Positions 24,951-34,602 of a stretch of 64,000 bases of DNA are shown in pieces. The notes beneath the pieces are model-generated. The model saw only the letters and a program-made list of their open reading frames with translations, was not told where the DNA came from and did not search any database. Source of the DNA: an uncultured Flavobacteriaceae bacterium (lineage in GTDB: Bacteria; Bacteroidota; Bacteroidia; Flavobacteriales; Flavobacteriaceae). The DNA is taken from assembly GCA_947488435.1 (NCBI GenBank), contig CANKZG010000007.1:16749-80748 (forward strand), read 5' to 3'. The position numbers and the translations under genes are program-made. Every line of letters begins with the position of its first letter. The stretch's first letter is position 1.

Positions 24951-25712
24951 CTATCGAATAAAAACAGGTTGGTTTGTTTTTACAGTATGTTCTTCACTAT
25001 AGCCGTAATCGTCGACATTAAACCCTTGAAGATCTTTCAAGTTTTGAGCGTTAGTATCTAAAATGTATCTCGCCATACTACCTCTTGCTTTTTTAGCGAA
25101 AAAGCTAATTACCTTTAGTTTTCCATTTTTCCAATCCTTAAAAATTGGGGTAATTACAGGAACTTTTAGTTGTTTTTCATCAACGGCACCAAAATATTCA
25201 TTACTAGCTAAGTTTACAAAAACCTCATCATTTTCGAGTTCTTCGTTTAAATGTTTTGTAATCTGTTTTTTCCAAAACTCATATAGATTTTTCTTTCTAC
25301 CTATCTTCATCTTGGTTCCCATTTCTAAGCGATATGGTTGCATCAAATCTAATGGTTTTAATACACCATATAAACCCGATAAGATTCTTAGTGTATCTTG
25401 CAACTGATCTAAATTATTTTCCGAAATAGAGTAGGCATCTAAACCTTGATACACATCTCCATTAAAAGCGTATACCGCTGGTCTTGCATTCGAATTAGTA
25501 AAAGGTACAGAGAACTGTTGATTTCTCTCCCAATTGAGTGTTGCCAGTTTTTCTGAAATCCCCATTAATTTAGATAAAACTTTTGGCTTTTTCTTTTGTA
25601 GAATGGTATTGAGCTTAACCGATTCTTCTAAAAAAGCTGGTTGTGAATATGTACTTGTAGGTAATTCAGTTTCAAAGTCAAGGGATTTTGCCGGGGAGAT
25701 TACAATTTTCAT
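24951..25712 (-). CDS. yaaA: Peroxide stress protein YaaA (DUF328/UPF0246)
   Basis: This 253-residue protein begins [20 protein letters not shown]. It carries [19 protein letters not shown] (about 48-66), [16 protein letters not shown] and, at the C-terminus, [17 protein letters not shown] and [11 protein letters not shown], the hallmarks of the YaaA family. In E. coli YaaA lowers free iron during H2O2 stress and limits Fenton damage. The helix-hairpin-helix-like KKARG segment suggests nucleic-acid contact. It stands alone between terminator and ppc-facing sequence, and no OxyR box was recognised. Confidence 0.93.
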   Translation of the reverse strand: MKIVISPAKSLDFETELPTSTYSQPAFLEESVKLNTILQKKKPKVLSKLMGISEKLATLNWERNQQFSVPFTNSNARPAVYAFNGDVYQGLDAYSISENNLDQLQDTLRILSGLYGVLKPLDLMQPYRLEMGTKMKIGRKKNLYEFWKKQITKHLNEELENDEVFVNLASNEYFGAVDEKQLKVPVITPIFKDWKNGKLKVISFFAKKARGSMARYILDTNAQNLKDLQGFNVDDYGYSEEHTVKTNQPVFIR

Positions 25713-25812
25713 TTTTTCAATTTAAGAATAAAGCTTGGTATAAAAATAAGACCATTTTTTGATAAATACTATCTTAGAGAAAAGGAGTTTTCAATAGTTC
25801 TATCAGGGATGT

Positions 25813-26838
25813 CTATGCTTCCCTGCTTTGTTTTGTGTAGTGTCTCCATTTTTCAATACAAAGTGTCATATCTTCAGGAACATTCGTGTCAAACTTCATA
25901 AATTCTTCTGTTTCAGGGTGTACAAACCCTAAGGTTTTGGCATGTAGTGCCTGCCTTGGCAGCACTTTAAATGCGTTATCTACAAACTGTTTGTACTTTG
26001 TAAATGATGTTCCTTTTAAAACTTTATCCCCTCCATAACGCTCATCATTAAACAAGGTATGCCCAATAAACTTTAAATGTACCCTTATTTGGTGTGTTCT
26101 CCCAGTTTCTAATTTACAAGAAAGCAAAGTTACATAACCCAATCGTTCTATAACTTTATAGTGTGTTACAGCTGTTTTTCCCTGCTCTCCTTCAGGAAAA
26201 ACAGTCATTTGCAATCTGTTCTTGGGGTGTCTACCAATATTTCCTTCTATTGTACCTTCATCATTTTCAACATTACCCCAAACCAACGCTATATACTCCC
26301 GTTCACTTGACTTATCAAAAAATTGTTTGGATAGATGTGTCATTGCAGCTTCCGTTTTCGCAACAACTAAAAGTCCTGAGGTATCTTTATCTATACGATG
26401 CACCAAACCCGGACGTTCATTACTATTTACTGGAAGTTTCTCAATATGATATAATAAAGCGTTAATTAACGTTCCAGAATAATTCCCGTGACCAGGATGA
26501 ACTACCATTCCAGCAGGTTTATTGACTACTAATAACACTTCATCTTCATAAACAATATCAAGGGGAATGTTTTCGGGGGTAAGCAGCAATTCATAGGGAG
26601 GGTGTTGAAACATTACCCGTACTTCATCATGCGCTTTAACTTTGTAGTTTTGTTTAACTACTTTTTCGTTAACCCAGATATTACCTTCTTTAGCAGCTTG
26701 TTGAATTTTATTTCGTGTAGCATTTTCAATAAAGTTCATCAAAAATTTATCTACGCGAAGAGGTGTTTGACCTACGGATGCTTTAAAATTATAATGTTCA
26801 AAAAATTCATCTTCTTGAACTTCATTTGGTGTATCCAT
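25813..26838 (-). CDS. rluD: RluA-family pseudouridine synthase (RluD-like)
   Basis: At 341 residues it has an N-terminal S4 RNA-binding domain (about 23-80, RVDKFLMNFIENATRNKIQ) and the RluA catalytic domain with the signature GLVHRIDKDTSGLLV, catalytic Asp150, and later GRTHQIRVH. RluD makes the pseudouridines in helix 69 of 23S rRNA. The S4 domain and length fit RluD better than RluA or RluC, but the exact target is inferred. It is preceded by the PASTA gene, 2 bases apart, on the same strand. Confidence 0.93.
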   Translation of the reverse strand: MDTPNEVQEDEFFEHYNFKASVGQTPLRVDKFLMNFIENATRNKIQQAAKEGNIWVNEKVVKQNYKVKAHDEVRVMFQHPPYELLLTPENIPLDIVYEDEVLLVVNKPAGMVVHPGHGNYSGTLINALLYHIEKLPVNSNERPGLVHRIDKDTSGLLVVAKTEAAMTHLSKQFFDKSSEREYIALVWGNVENDEGTIEGNIGRHPKNRLQMTVFPEGEQGKTAVTHYKVIERLGYVTLLSCKLETGRTHQIRVHLKFIGHTLFNDERYGGDKVLKGTSFTKYKQFVDNAFKVLPRQALHAKTLGFVHPETEEFMKFDTNVPEDMTLCIEKWRHYTKQSREA

Positions 26839-26840
26839 AA

Positions 26841-27428
26841 TTAGTTTGCACCAGCTTTAATACGTGCTGTTTCAGGTATGATTCCGTTACCGCAAATTAG
26901 TTCCACCTTTGACGTTTTAGGTAGTTTGTCACCAGGGCTAATATTTTTCCCTTTATGTTTCACATAGTACACCATATTTTTTCCCAATTGATCAATATAG
27001 GTAACTCGTTCTACATCTAAACCTACAGCTCTGAGCATTGACGTTGCGTTGCGTTGCGTTACTTGAATAATTTTAGGAATAGTAACTTTTTTATAACCTG
27101 ACGGATTAATGGTGATATATATTTTTCTATTTTCTTTTACTTTATTTCCTGCAATTGGATTCTGTTCTATAATTGAAAATCTTGGAAAGTTGGGGTCATA
27201 GTTTGCAGAATCAACAACCTCATACCTAAGGTTTGCATTCTCAATAACTGTGCGCATTTCTGAAACCGACATTTTCGATAAATCAGGAACTTCTACAAAT
27301 TCACCATGATTCGTAGTACTTTTTAACCATTGCAAGGTTAAGAATATCAAAAGAATCCCTAAGAACACTGCCAATCCCAATTGAATAAGAAAGGTTTTGC
27401 TTCGTAAAAAATTTAAAAACGTTTTCAT
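26841..27428 (-). CDS. Membrane-anchored PASTA-domain protein
   Basis: This 195-residue protein has a membrane segment (about 14-32) after a short cytoplasmic tail. Extracytoplasmic PASTA units follow (about 40-185, with EVPDLSKMSVSEMRTVIENANLR, then IPKIIQVTQRNATSMLRAVGL). PASTA domains usually sense peptidoglycan fragments in Ser/Thr kinases and PBPs, but no kinase is attached here. It precedes rluD and diverges from ddl, hinting at a link with cell-wall growth. A run of CGCAA-type pentanucleotides lies in its coding region (see findings). Confidence 0.87.
   Translation of the reverse strand: MKTFLNFLRSKTFLIQLGLAVFLGILLIFLTLQWLKSTTNHGEFVEVPDLSKMSVSEMRTVIENANLRYEVVDSANYDPNFPRFSIIEQNPIAGNKVKENRKIYITINPSGYKKVTIPKIIQVTQRNATSMLRAVGLDVERVTYIDQLGKNMVYYVKHKGKNISPGDKLPKTSKVELICGNGIIPETARIKAGAN
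27042..27061. repeat. Pentanucleotide tandem repeat in the PASTA gene
   Basis: CGTTG is repeated three times and followed by CGTTA on the plus strand. On the coding strand it reads as repeated CGCAA-type units encoding part of TQRNAT. A unit of five is not a multiple of three, so a change in copy number would shift the frame. Confidence 0.8.
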
Positions 27429-27529
27429 GTTTTTTTATTATTCAAACAAATATATGAAACCCAATACTTTTTTCTTTACTCCGAAAAAATGATATTTGTT
27501 TCTTATATACGGTTCAGCTCAGAGAAAAG

Positions 27530-28522
27530 ATGGAAAAAGGCATAAAAAATATTGCAATTGTTATGGGAGGATATTCCAGTGAATATGAGATTTCTGTTAA
27601 AAGCGGAAACGTTGTGTATCAAAATTTGGATCGATCCTTATTTAATCCTTATAGAATTTTAGTTGCTGAAGAAGGTTGGACATATCTTGATCCCCAAGAA
27701 AAAAAACACCCTGTAAATCGACATGATTTTTCGGTCACAATTCGCGAAGAAAGAGTAACCTTTGCATGCGTTTTTAATGCTATTCATGGGACTCCAGGGG
27801 AAGATGGTTATTTGCAGGCTTATTTAGCACTTCTCAATATACCTCATACGTCCTGCAATGCCTATCAGGCAGCACTAACATTTAATAAAAGAGATTTACT
27901 AAGTGTACTTAAACCTTATGGGGTTTTGAGTGCTACATCGTATTATTTAAACCTTGGAGACCCTATTAATGTAGATAAAATAATCAAAAAGGTAGGATTG
28001 CCCTGTTTTGTAAAAGCCAATAAAGCCGGTAGTAGTTTTGGAATTACTAAGGTTCATAAAAAAGAACATTTAAAAAAAGCGATTACGCACGCCTATAAAG
28101 AGGATGACGAAATTATAATAGAAACTGCATTAAACGGTATTGAAGTATCGGTAGGTGTAATTAAGTATAAAGGAGAAACAAAGGTCTTACCAATAACTGA
28201 AATTGTTACCGAAAATGACTTTTTTGACTATGAAGCTAAGTACGAAGGAAAATCACAAGAAATTACACCAGCTAGGATTTCTAAAACACAAGAAAAAAAG
28301 GTTCGTGCTATGGCTCAACTTGCTTACGATACTTTAAAAATGAAAGGTTTTTCGAGAAGTGAATTTATTTTTGTCGATGATACACCTTATATGCTTGAAA
28401 TGAATACTACTCCAGGTTTAACTGCTGAAAGCATTCTTCCTGAGCAAGCTAGAATAGCGGGAATTTCCCTTTCAGCACTCTTTGAAAGTGCCATTACAGA
28501 AGCTTTGAATGAAAATGAGTAA
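27530..28522 (+). CDS. ddl: D-alanine--D-alanine ligase
   Basis: This 330-residue ATP-grasp protein begins KNIAIVMGGYSSEYEISVKSG, the DDL N-terminal signature GGxSxEyeVS. GTPGEDGYLQAYL (about 87-99), NKAGSSFGI (about 164-172), and the metal-binding MLEMNTTPGLT near residue 290 follow. It makes the D-Ala-D-Ala dipeptide for peptidoglycan. coaD follows after 29 bases and the PASTA-rluD pair diverges upstream, a layout seen often in Bacteroidetes. Confidence 0.96.
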   Translation: MEKGIKNIAIVMGGYSSEYEISVKSGNVVYQNLDRSLFNPYRILVAEEGWTYLDPQEKKHPVNRHDFSVTIREERVTFACVFNAIHGTPGEDGYLQAYLALLNIPHTSCNAYQAALTFNKRDLLSVLKPYGVLSATSYYLNLGDPINVDKIIKKVGLPCFVKANKAGSSFGITKVHKKEHLKKAITHAYKEDDEIIIETALNGIEVSVGVIKYKGETKVLPITEIVTENDFFDYEAKYEGKSQEITPARISKTQEKKVRAMAQLAYDTLKMKGFSRSEFIFVDDTPYMLEMNTTPGLTAESILPEQARIAGISLSALFESAITEALNENE

Positions 28523-28551
28523 CTTTAAATAAATATAGGGCAAAACCAACC

Positions 28552-29007
28552 ATGAGACGAGCAATATTTCCAGGTTCCTTCGATCCATTAACTTTAGGGC
28601 ATTACGATATTATCCAAAGGGGCATTACATTATTCGATGAACTGATCATAGCCATTGGAATAAATGCCGAAAAAAAATATATGTTCACGCTAGAAGAACG
28701 TAAACGTTTTGCTGCAGAAGCATTTAAGGACGAACCAAAAATTACGGTATTAACATACCAAGGACTAACTATTGATTTCTGCAAAAAAATGAATGCCGAT
28801 TTTATTCTTAGAGGACTCCGTAATCCGGCAGATTTCGAATTTGAGAAAGCTATTGCCCATACCAACCGTAAATTATCTGAAATAGAAACGGTTTTTTTAC
28901 TCACATCATCAGGGAAATCCTACATAAGCTCCTCTATTGTTCGTGATGTCATTCGTAATGGGGGAGACTACACCAGCCTAGTTCCATCTACCGTTAAAGT
29001 ACAATAA
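28552..29007 (+). CDS. coaD: Phosphopantetheine adenylyltransferase
   Basis: This 151-residue nucleotidyltransferase begins MRRAIFPGSFDPLTLGHYDII. The TxGH motif (TLGH) is catalytic, and the C-terminal KSYISSSIVRDVIRNGGD corresponds to the ISSTxxR motif. It adenylates 4'-phosphopantetheine in coenzyme A synthesis. It is co-directional with ddl and probably in the same transcript. The protein is the usual length (about 155-165), slightly short at the C-terminus. Confidence 0.96.
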   Translation: MRRAIFPGSFDPLTLGHYDIIQRGITLFDELIIAIGINAEKKYMFTLEERKRFAAEAFKDEPKITVLTYQGLTIDFCKKMNADFILRGLRNPADFEFEKAIAHTNRKLSEIETVFLLTSSGKSYISSSIVRDVIRNGGDYTSLVPSTVKVQ

Positions 29008-29241
29008 TTCGCTTTAACTAATTGTTATTCAAATATTAACACTACTTACTTTTAAAAAAAAGATGTAAAGTAAATGTAAGTTTCATTTGTTATAATTGGA
29101 ATATTGTAAGAATATTCCTACATTGATATAAATTTAATACGCCCTGTATAAACGTCCTAACACCACGTCTTTTAAGCGATTCACAACAATCTCTTAAATA
29201 AATTGGAAAATCGTATTACATTAGTAAGAAAATACAACATA

Positions 29242-31092
29242 ATGTTGAAGGAAACGAAAACAGATGTTCTTGATTACTTGGTAAAACAACTGCCCAAAGC
29301 TACTGCATTTATAAATGCTAAGCTAGAAATCGTATACGTTTCAGATAAATGGATTGAGGATTTTAATTTTGCCGATAAATCTATAATCGGAACTCCAATT
29401 TATGAGTTGTTTGACACCATTGACGATGATAAAAGAGCTTTATTGGAACGTTGTTTATTGGGAATGCCAAAACAGGTAGTCACAGAATCCTACGTAGATG
29501 AAACCAATAGAGAAAAGTGGTTTGAATGGACATATACACCCTGGTTCGATGCTTCAGAAAATATTATTGGACTTATTTTACAAACAGATTTGGTATGCGA
29601 GAAAGTTTCCCTTGAACAAGAGGTAGAACGTTTAGAACTGTTAGTGAAAACCAAATCAGAAATTGCCAAAATAGGCAGTTGGGAATACGATGCAATTAAT
29701 GATTCCTTAGGCTGGTGTGAAATGACTCGAACTATTCATGAAGTTCCAAAATCATATATTCCTTCAATTGAAGAGGCTATTAATTTTTATAAAGAAGGAA
29801 CTTCCAGGACTGCTATTTCAAAGATTGTAAAAGATGCTATAAAAAATGGAAAACCCTGGAGTAAACGCTTACAATTGGTAACTGCAAAAGGGAAAGAAAT
29901 TTGGGTTGTTGTATCTGGGAAACCAAGATACACAAAAGGAAAATTTGTAGGACTAATTGGTACCTTTCAAGATGTTACCTCACATATAAAATCTGAAATA
30001 AAAACAAAAGAAAGCGAACATCTCCTCAGAACTGTAATTGACAACTTACCCTTAAATGTATTTATTAAAGATTTGAACAACAGAAAAACATTAGTCAATC
30101 AATCAGAATGTAACTATCTAGGAGTAAAAAGTCCGGAAGAGGTATTAGGAAAAACAGATTTTGATTTTTATGATGAAGCCACAGCGTTAATCTCCCACGA
30201 AGAAGACTTTCGCGTTATTCATCAGTTGAAACCTATTTTAGGGAAAGAGTACATTTCCATAAAAAAAGACGGAACTACTACTTCATTTCTTAGTTCTAAA
30301 ATACCGCTCTTTAATGAAGAAGGTGGGGTTACTGGAATTGTTGGTTTCAGTTTAGATATTTCTCATATAAAGCAGAAAGAGGAAGAGATGAGAAACCTGA
30401 TTAATGTTACCTCTCTGCAGAATAAAAAATTAATCAATTTTGCGCACATCGTTTCTCATAATTTAAGGTCACATACTGCCAACTTTTCTATGCTTTTAGA
30501 GTTTTTAATGAACGAGAAAGATGAAGCAGAAAAACAAAACATCTTGAATATGCTTGCCGATGCTTCCGATAATTTATTGGAAACATTAGATAACCTTAAC
30601 GAAGTTGTTGCTATAAACACCAATACAAACCTAACAAAACAACCCGTTAGAGTAACTGATAAAGTAATTCATGTTCAACAAAACCTTTCTGCGTTTCTAA
30701 AAAAGCACAAAGCCAAAATTATAAACAAAATTCCTGTTGACCTTACTATTAATGGTATCCCTGCTTATGTAGAGAGTATTTTAATGAATTTCATTACCAA
30801 TGCAGTCAAATACCAACACCCGAACCGAGATCCAAGAATCGAATTAAACGCCTCACAGTCAGAACATCAAACAACAATAAGCATCTCTGATAACGGCTTA
30901 GGTATTGACTTAGCAAAATATGGGGATAAACTTTTTGGTATGTATAAAACATTTCATGAACACAGCGATGCACGAGGTATTGGTTTGTACATCACTAAAA
31001 ACCAAATTGAAGCCATGAATGGAAAAATAAGTACAGAAAGTGAAGTAAATAAAGGAACAACATTTAATATCTACTTTAATGAGACAGATTAA
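29242..31092 (+). CDS. PAS-domain sensor histidine kinase
   Basis: Starting from ATG (MLKETKTDVLDYLV; a TTG 13 codons earlier is less likely) this is 616 residues. Three PAS-like domains precede the kinase core (roughly 1-115, 130-250, 265-390). The H-box is HIVSHNLRSH with His406, and the ATPase part shows FITNAVKY, DNGLGIDL and GIGLYITK. There is no membrane segment, so it probably senses a cytoplasmic signal, perhaps with a bound cofactor. It overlaps by 14 bases the response regulator gene that follows. The signal is unknown. The SHNLRSH H-box is typical of Bacteroidetes kinases. Confidence 0.9.
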   Translation: MLKETKTDVLDYLVKQLPKATAFINAKLEIVYVSDKWIEDFNFADKSIIGTPIYELFDTIDDDKRALLERCLLGMPKQVVTESYVDETNREKWFEWTYTPWFDASENIIGLILQTDLVCEKVSLEQEVERLELLVKTKSEIAKIGSWEYDAINDSLGWCEMTRTIHEVPKSYIPSIEEAINFYKEGTSRTAISKIVKDAIKNGKPWSKRLQLVTAKGKEIWVVVSGKPRYTKGKFVGLIGTFQDVTSHIKSEIKTKESEHLLRTVIDNLPLNVFIKDLNNRKTLVNQSECNYLGVKSPEEVLGKTDFDFYDEATALISHEEDFRVIHQLKPILGKEYISIKKDGTTTSFLSSKIPLFNEEGGVTGIVGFSLDISHIKQKEEEMRNLINVTSLQNKKLINFAHIVSHNLRSHTANFSMLLEFLMNEKDEAEKQNILNMLADASDNLLETLDNLNEVVAINTNTNLTKQPVRVTDKVIHVQQNLSAFLKKHKAKIINKIPVDLTINGIPAYVESILMNFITNAVKYQHPNRDPRIELNASQSEHQTTISISDNGLGIDLAKYGDKLFGMYKTFHEHSDARGIGLYITKNQIEAMNGKISTESEVNKGTTFNIYFNETD

Positions 31093-31483
31093 TTCTATAT
31101 GCATAATTGATGATGATCCTATAACCGTTTTTGGGATAAAGAAAATATTAAGTACTGTTGTTGATTGTAAAAATATCAATACGTTTAAAAACGGAAAACT
31201 TGCTATAGAAGGAATTCAGCATACACTCGATGCGCATGAAGAAATTCCAGACATCATTTTTCTAGATATTAATATGCCAATTATGGATGGCTGGGAGTTT
31301 TTAGATGCCTTTATCAAACTATCTATTGATAAAATCGTAAAGATTAATATTATAACCTCTTCTATCGATCCATTTGACATGCACAAATCGGAAATTTTTA
31401 GACAAAAGACGAAACATGCAATATCTTTTAGAAATAAACCAATAAGTAAAAAAGAAATTCAAGAAATAACCATAGCCGCATAG
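31079..31483 (+). CDS. Single-domain response regulator
   Basis: This 134-residue CheY-like receiver has the acidic pocket IIDDDP (about 9-14), phospho-acceptor Asp63 in IIFLDINMPIMDGWEF, and the conserved Lys120 before Pro in RNKP. It has no output domain, so it must act by protein contact or as a phosphorelay intermediate. It overlaps the end of the upstream kinase gene, which is probably its phosphate donor. Confidence 0.93.
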   Translation: MRQINSICIIDDDPITVFGIKKILSTVVDCKNINTFKNGKLAIEGIQHTLDAHEEIPDIIFLDINMPIMDGWEFLDAFIKLSIDKIVKINIITSSIDPFDMHKSEIFRQKTKHAISFRNKPISKKEIQEITIAA

Positions 31484-31610
31484 TCTCTATCGCTTTATTT
31501 AGTTATTTTTGTATCGAATTTTTTGTGCAATCTTACCTTTAAGTGTTTTTGTTTAAAGTGGATTTTGTGTTTCAAATTTCATTTGTCTTACCATCTAATT
31601 TTCAAGATCA

Positions 31611-33356
31611 ATGAGATCTACGCTACTTGGTGTTATTTGTCTTTTACTATGGGGATGTGAAAAACCCAAAGAAGATAAAATTGCTGACTTCCAAACTCAT
31701 TTTGAAATGTCTAAAGGGTTAGAGACCCCTACCTATGAAGAGACTATAGATTTTTACATCAGTTTAGCTAGAGAATTCCCTGAAATCAATATTCAAACTA
31801 TTGGAAGTACAGATAGTGGTTTCCCACTGCACATTGTAACCTTTAACCCCGAAGGAGATTTTAATTTTCAGAAAATTGGGGAGGAGAAAACAGTGATTCT
31901 AATAAACAATGGTATTCATCCTGGCGAAAGTGATGGCATCGATGCTACTATGCTATTGTATAGAGATTTGGCTACCGAAAAAATAAACCCCCCAAAATCA
32001 ACCATCCTTGTTACTATTCCAATTTATAACATTGGTGGAGCTTTAAACCGAAATTCAACCTCTAGAGTTAATCAAAATGGTCCAAAGTCGTATGGATTTA
32101 GAGGAAACGCTAAAAATTATGACCTCAACAGAGATTTTATTAAATCTGACACTCAAAATGCAAGAACTTTTGCTTCAATATTTCATCTTGTAAAACCTGA
32201 TGTTTTTATAGATAATCATGTAAGCAATGGTGCAGATTATCAATACACGCTAACCCATCTTTTTACACAACACAATAAACTTGGTGGAAAAATAGGTGAT
32301 TTTTTACATCAGCATATGATGCCTTCTTTAGAAGCCTCCTTAGCGGCATCAGATTGGGATATTACACCTTATGTTAATGTATTTAATAGCGTTCCTGAAA
32401 ATGGATTTTCTCAGTTCATGGATTATCCAAGATATTCTACAGGTTATACAACCCTGTGGAATACTTTGGGAATGATGGTTGAGACGCACATGCTTAAGCC
32501 CTACAAACAAAGGGTAGAAGGAACATATGCATTAATGCATAGTTTGATTAATTTTACAGAAACCAACACGAAACAAATAAAGGAAATACGCAGCGCTGCC
32601 TTTGAAGCTGTTTTACAGCAGGACTCCTATCCCGTTTCCTGGCAAATTGATACAACAAAGACCTCAACGCTCCAATTTAAAGGCTATGAGGCAGATACAC
32701 TTATTAGTGAAGTTACTGGTTTCCCCAGATTGAAGTATGACATTAATAGACCTTTTACTAAAGCCGTTACCTACCAAAATTATTTTACACCAGCGGATTC
32801 CGTAGCTATACCAGAAGGCTATTTAATCGGGAAAGAATGGTCAAAAGTCATTGATTTGTTAGACTTAAACAATATTTCGTATCAAACACTCGAAAAAGAT
32901 ACGCTCGTAGAAGTTGAAAGTTATAGCATTGATAATTTCCAAACCAGAAATACTGCCTATGAAGGGCATTATCTGCATTATAATACGAAAGTAACGTCAA
33001 CAAAAAAAGCTATCCCTTTTAAGGCAGGTGATTATTGGGTTCCAACAGCTCAGGAAGGCATTCGTTATTTAATCGAAACCCTGGAACCAATGGCTACAGA
33101 TTCTTTTTTTAATTGGAATTTCTTCGACACCGTATTGCAACAAAAAGAAGGATTTTCTCCATATGTTTTTGAGGATATTGCATTAGAAATTCTACAAAAA
33201 AATCAACAATTAAGAGATACTTTTCTCGCTAAAAAAAGGAAAGATTCTGCTTTCGCTTCTAGCTGGTATGGACAATTGGATTGGGTTTATAAAAATTCAG
33301 TGTACTACGAACCCGCATATATGCAATACCCTATCTATAGAAAGCTAAAAGAATAA
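31611..33356 (+). CDS. M14-family zinc carboxypeptidase, lipoprotein
   Basis: This 581-residue protein has a lipobox LLWGC (Cys16). The M14 zinc ligands are visible as NGIHPGESDG (about 99-108, HxxE) and a later His in IDNHVSNGADYQYT, with the catalytic Glu in VETHML. The C-terminal 200 residues are an unassigned extension. Such lipoproteins digest peptides at the cell surface or in the periplasm. The gene is preceded by about 125 bases with a weak TATTTTTG element and is not clearly in an operon with the kinase. Confidence 0.88.
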   Translation: MRSTLLGVICLLLWGCEKPKEDKIADFQTHFEMSKGLETPTYEETIDFYISLAREFPEINIQTIGSTDSGFPLHIVTFNPEGDFNFQKIGEEKTVILINNGIHPGESDGIDATMLLYRDLATEKINPPKSTILVTIPIYNIGGALNRNSTSRVNQNGPKSYGFRGNAKNYDLNRDFIKSDTQNARTFASIFHLVKPDVFIDNHVSNGADYQYTLTHLFTQHNKLGGKIGDFLHQHMMPSLEASLAASDWDITPYVNVFNSVPENGFSQFMDYPRYSTGYTTLWNTLGMMVETHMLKPYKQRVEGTYALMHSLINFTETNTKQIKEIRSAAFEAVLQQDSYPVSWQIDTTKTSTLQFKGYEADTLISEVTGFPRLKYDINRPFTKAVTYQNYFTPADSVAIPEGYLIGKEWSKVIDLLDLNNISYQTLEKDTLVEVESYSIDNFQTRNTAYEGHYLHYNTKVTSTKKAIPFKAGDYWVPTAQEGIRYLIETLEPMATDSFFNWNFFDTVLQQKEGFSPYVFEDIALEILQKNQQLRDTFLAKKRKDSAFASSWYGQLDWVYKNSVYYEPAYMQYPIYRKLKE

Positions 33357-33361
33357 CAGCA

Positions 33362-33949
33362 CTAATCTTCGAAAAGAACTTTAATATTTGTGTACGAATT
33401 CTCTAGTGCTTTTTTTATTTTTTTAGGACCTTTCCATTTTACGCGCTCAATACCTTCATTTTTCTGACCAACTAATTTACCATTATAGCTTGTGCGCATA
33501 GCAAACCATTCTACCTGTTTAAGTTTATGAATACCATTTCTTTTAAAAACATGATAGGTTGTCTTTAAAAAGTTTTCAATATGCAGATCCTTAACTCCCG
33601 TTTCTTCTTCAACTTCACGAACAGCAGCATCTTCAATAGTTTCTCCTTTATCGACTTTTCCTTTGGGTAAATCCCATTTATCATTTCTGTAAATAAATAA
33701 CACTTTCCCTTTTTCATTGGTAACCACCCCTCCGGCAGCCATAACTAATGGAATAAGCGCTGTAAATTTTTTGAGAATTTCTTCCTGGTTGGGATGATAA
33801 ATATAAGCCTCAGTCAGTTTGTTTTTTGATAAGGCCGTGATGGCTTCATTAACCGCCTCTGCGTTTAGTAAGAAATAATTTTCTTTTGTTATTTGAGATA
33901 ACTTATTTGTTAAAATCAGGGGTGATTCATTAACAAAAACTTTATACAT
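33362..33949 (-). CDS. Nudix hydrolase
   Basis: The protein is about 195 residues if started at MYKVFVNESPLIL. ATGs seven and three codons earlier exist, but these lie next to or before the probable transcription start. The Nudix box is GKVDKGETIEDAAVREVEEETGV (about residues 88-110, matching GX5EX7REUXEEXGU), in the C-terminal half. The N-terminal ~65 residues are a separate domain common in this Bacteroidetes form. The substrate, a nucleoside diphosphate linked to X, is unknown. It diverges from pyrE with the two 5' ends almost touching. Confidence 0.88.
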   Translation of the reverse strand: MYKVFVNESPLILTNKLSQITKENYFLLNAEAVNEAITALSKNKLTEAYIYHPNQEEILKKFTALIPLVMAAGGVVTNEKGKVLFIYRNDKWDLPKGKVDKGETIEDAAVREVEEETGVKDLHIENFLKTTYHVFKRNGIHKLKQVEWFAMRTSYNGKLVGQKNEGIERVKWKGPKKIKKALENSYTNIKVLFED

Positions 33950-33975
33950 TTGCGACATGGTTTTAAACAAAGATA
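33945..33975. promoter_or_regulatory. Overlapping divergent -7 elements of the Nudix gene and pyrE
   Basis: TACATTTG on the plus strand (33945-33952) fits a -7 element for pyrE and overlaps the Nudix start codon. TATCTTTG on the minus strand (33968-33975) fits a -7 element for the Nudix gene and lies within the first codons of pyrE. Both transcripts would be almost leaderless. No clear -33 elements were seen for either. Confidence 0.5.
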
Positions 33976-34598
33976 CCGCTAAAAAAACAGCTGCACTTCT
34001 TTTACAAATTAATGCAATTAAGTTGAAACCAGAAAATCCTTTTACATGGGCTTCTGGATGGAAATCTCCTATTTATTGTGACAATAGGGTACTGTTGTCA
34101 TACCCCGAAATTAGAAATTATATTCGTGAAAAAATGGGACAACAAGTAGAAATTTTATATTCGAAGCCTGATGTCATTGCAGGGGTAGCTACCGGTGCCA
34201 TAGGTATTGGTATGTTAGTTGCTGACTATTTAGGACTTCCTTTTGTTTATGTGCGCCCAGAACCCAAATCGCACGGTAGAAAAAACCAAATTGAAGGCCA
34301 TCTAGAACCAAATCAAAAAGTAGTCGTTATTGAAGATTTAATAAGTACGGGTAAAAGCAGCCTTAATGCTGTTCAAGCCTTGGAAGCATCAGGAGCTGAC
34401 ATCCAAGGAATGCTTGCTATTTTTACCTATGGTTTTGATGTTGCAACTACGAACTTTAAAAATAAAAGTATTGAATTGCACACCTTAAGCGATTATGCGC
34501 ATTTAATACAACAAGCTTCCGAAACAAAATATATAAAAGAAGAACAATTAAACACCTTGTTGGAATGGAAAAGTAATCCTTCAACTTGGCAATCCTAA
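33957..34598 (+). CDS. pyrE: Orotate phosphoribosyltransferase
   Basis: This 213-residue protein has the type I PRTase fold. Early FTWASGWKSPIYCDNR (about 28-43) is the orotate-binding region, and the PRPP loop is KVVVIEDLISTGKSS (about 122-136). It makes OMP from orotate in UMP synthesis. It diverges from the Nudix gene, and its first codons overlap that gene's likely promoter. The SRPBCC gene follows after 4 bases. The predicted transcript begins at or next to its ATG. Confidence 0.96.
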   Translation: MVLNKDTAKKTAALLLQINAIKLKPENPFTWASGWKSPIYCDNRVLLSYPEIRNYIREKMGQQVEILYSKPDVIAGVATGAIGIGMLVADYLGLPFVYVRPEPKSHGRKNQIEGHLEPNQKVVVIEDLISTGKSSLNAVQALEASGADIQGMLAIFTYGFDVATTNFKNKSIELHTLSDYAHLIQQASETKYIKEEQLNTLLEWKSNPSTWQS

Positions 34599-34602
34599 AA
34601 TT

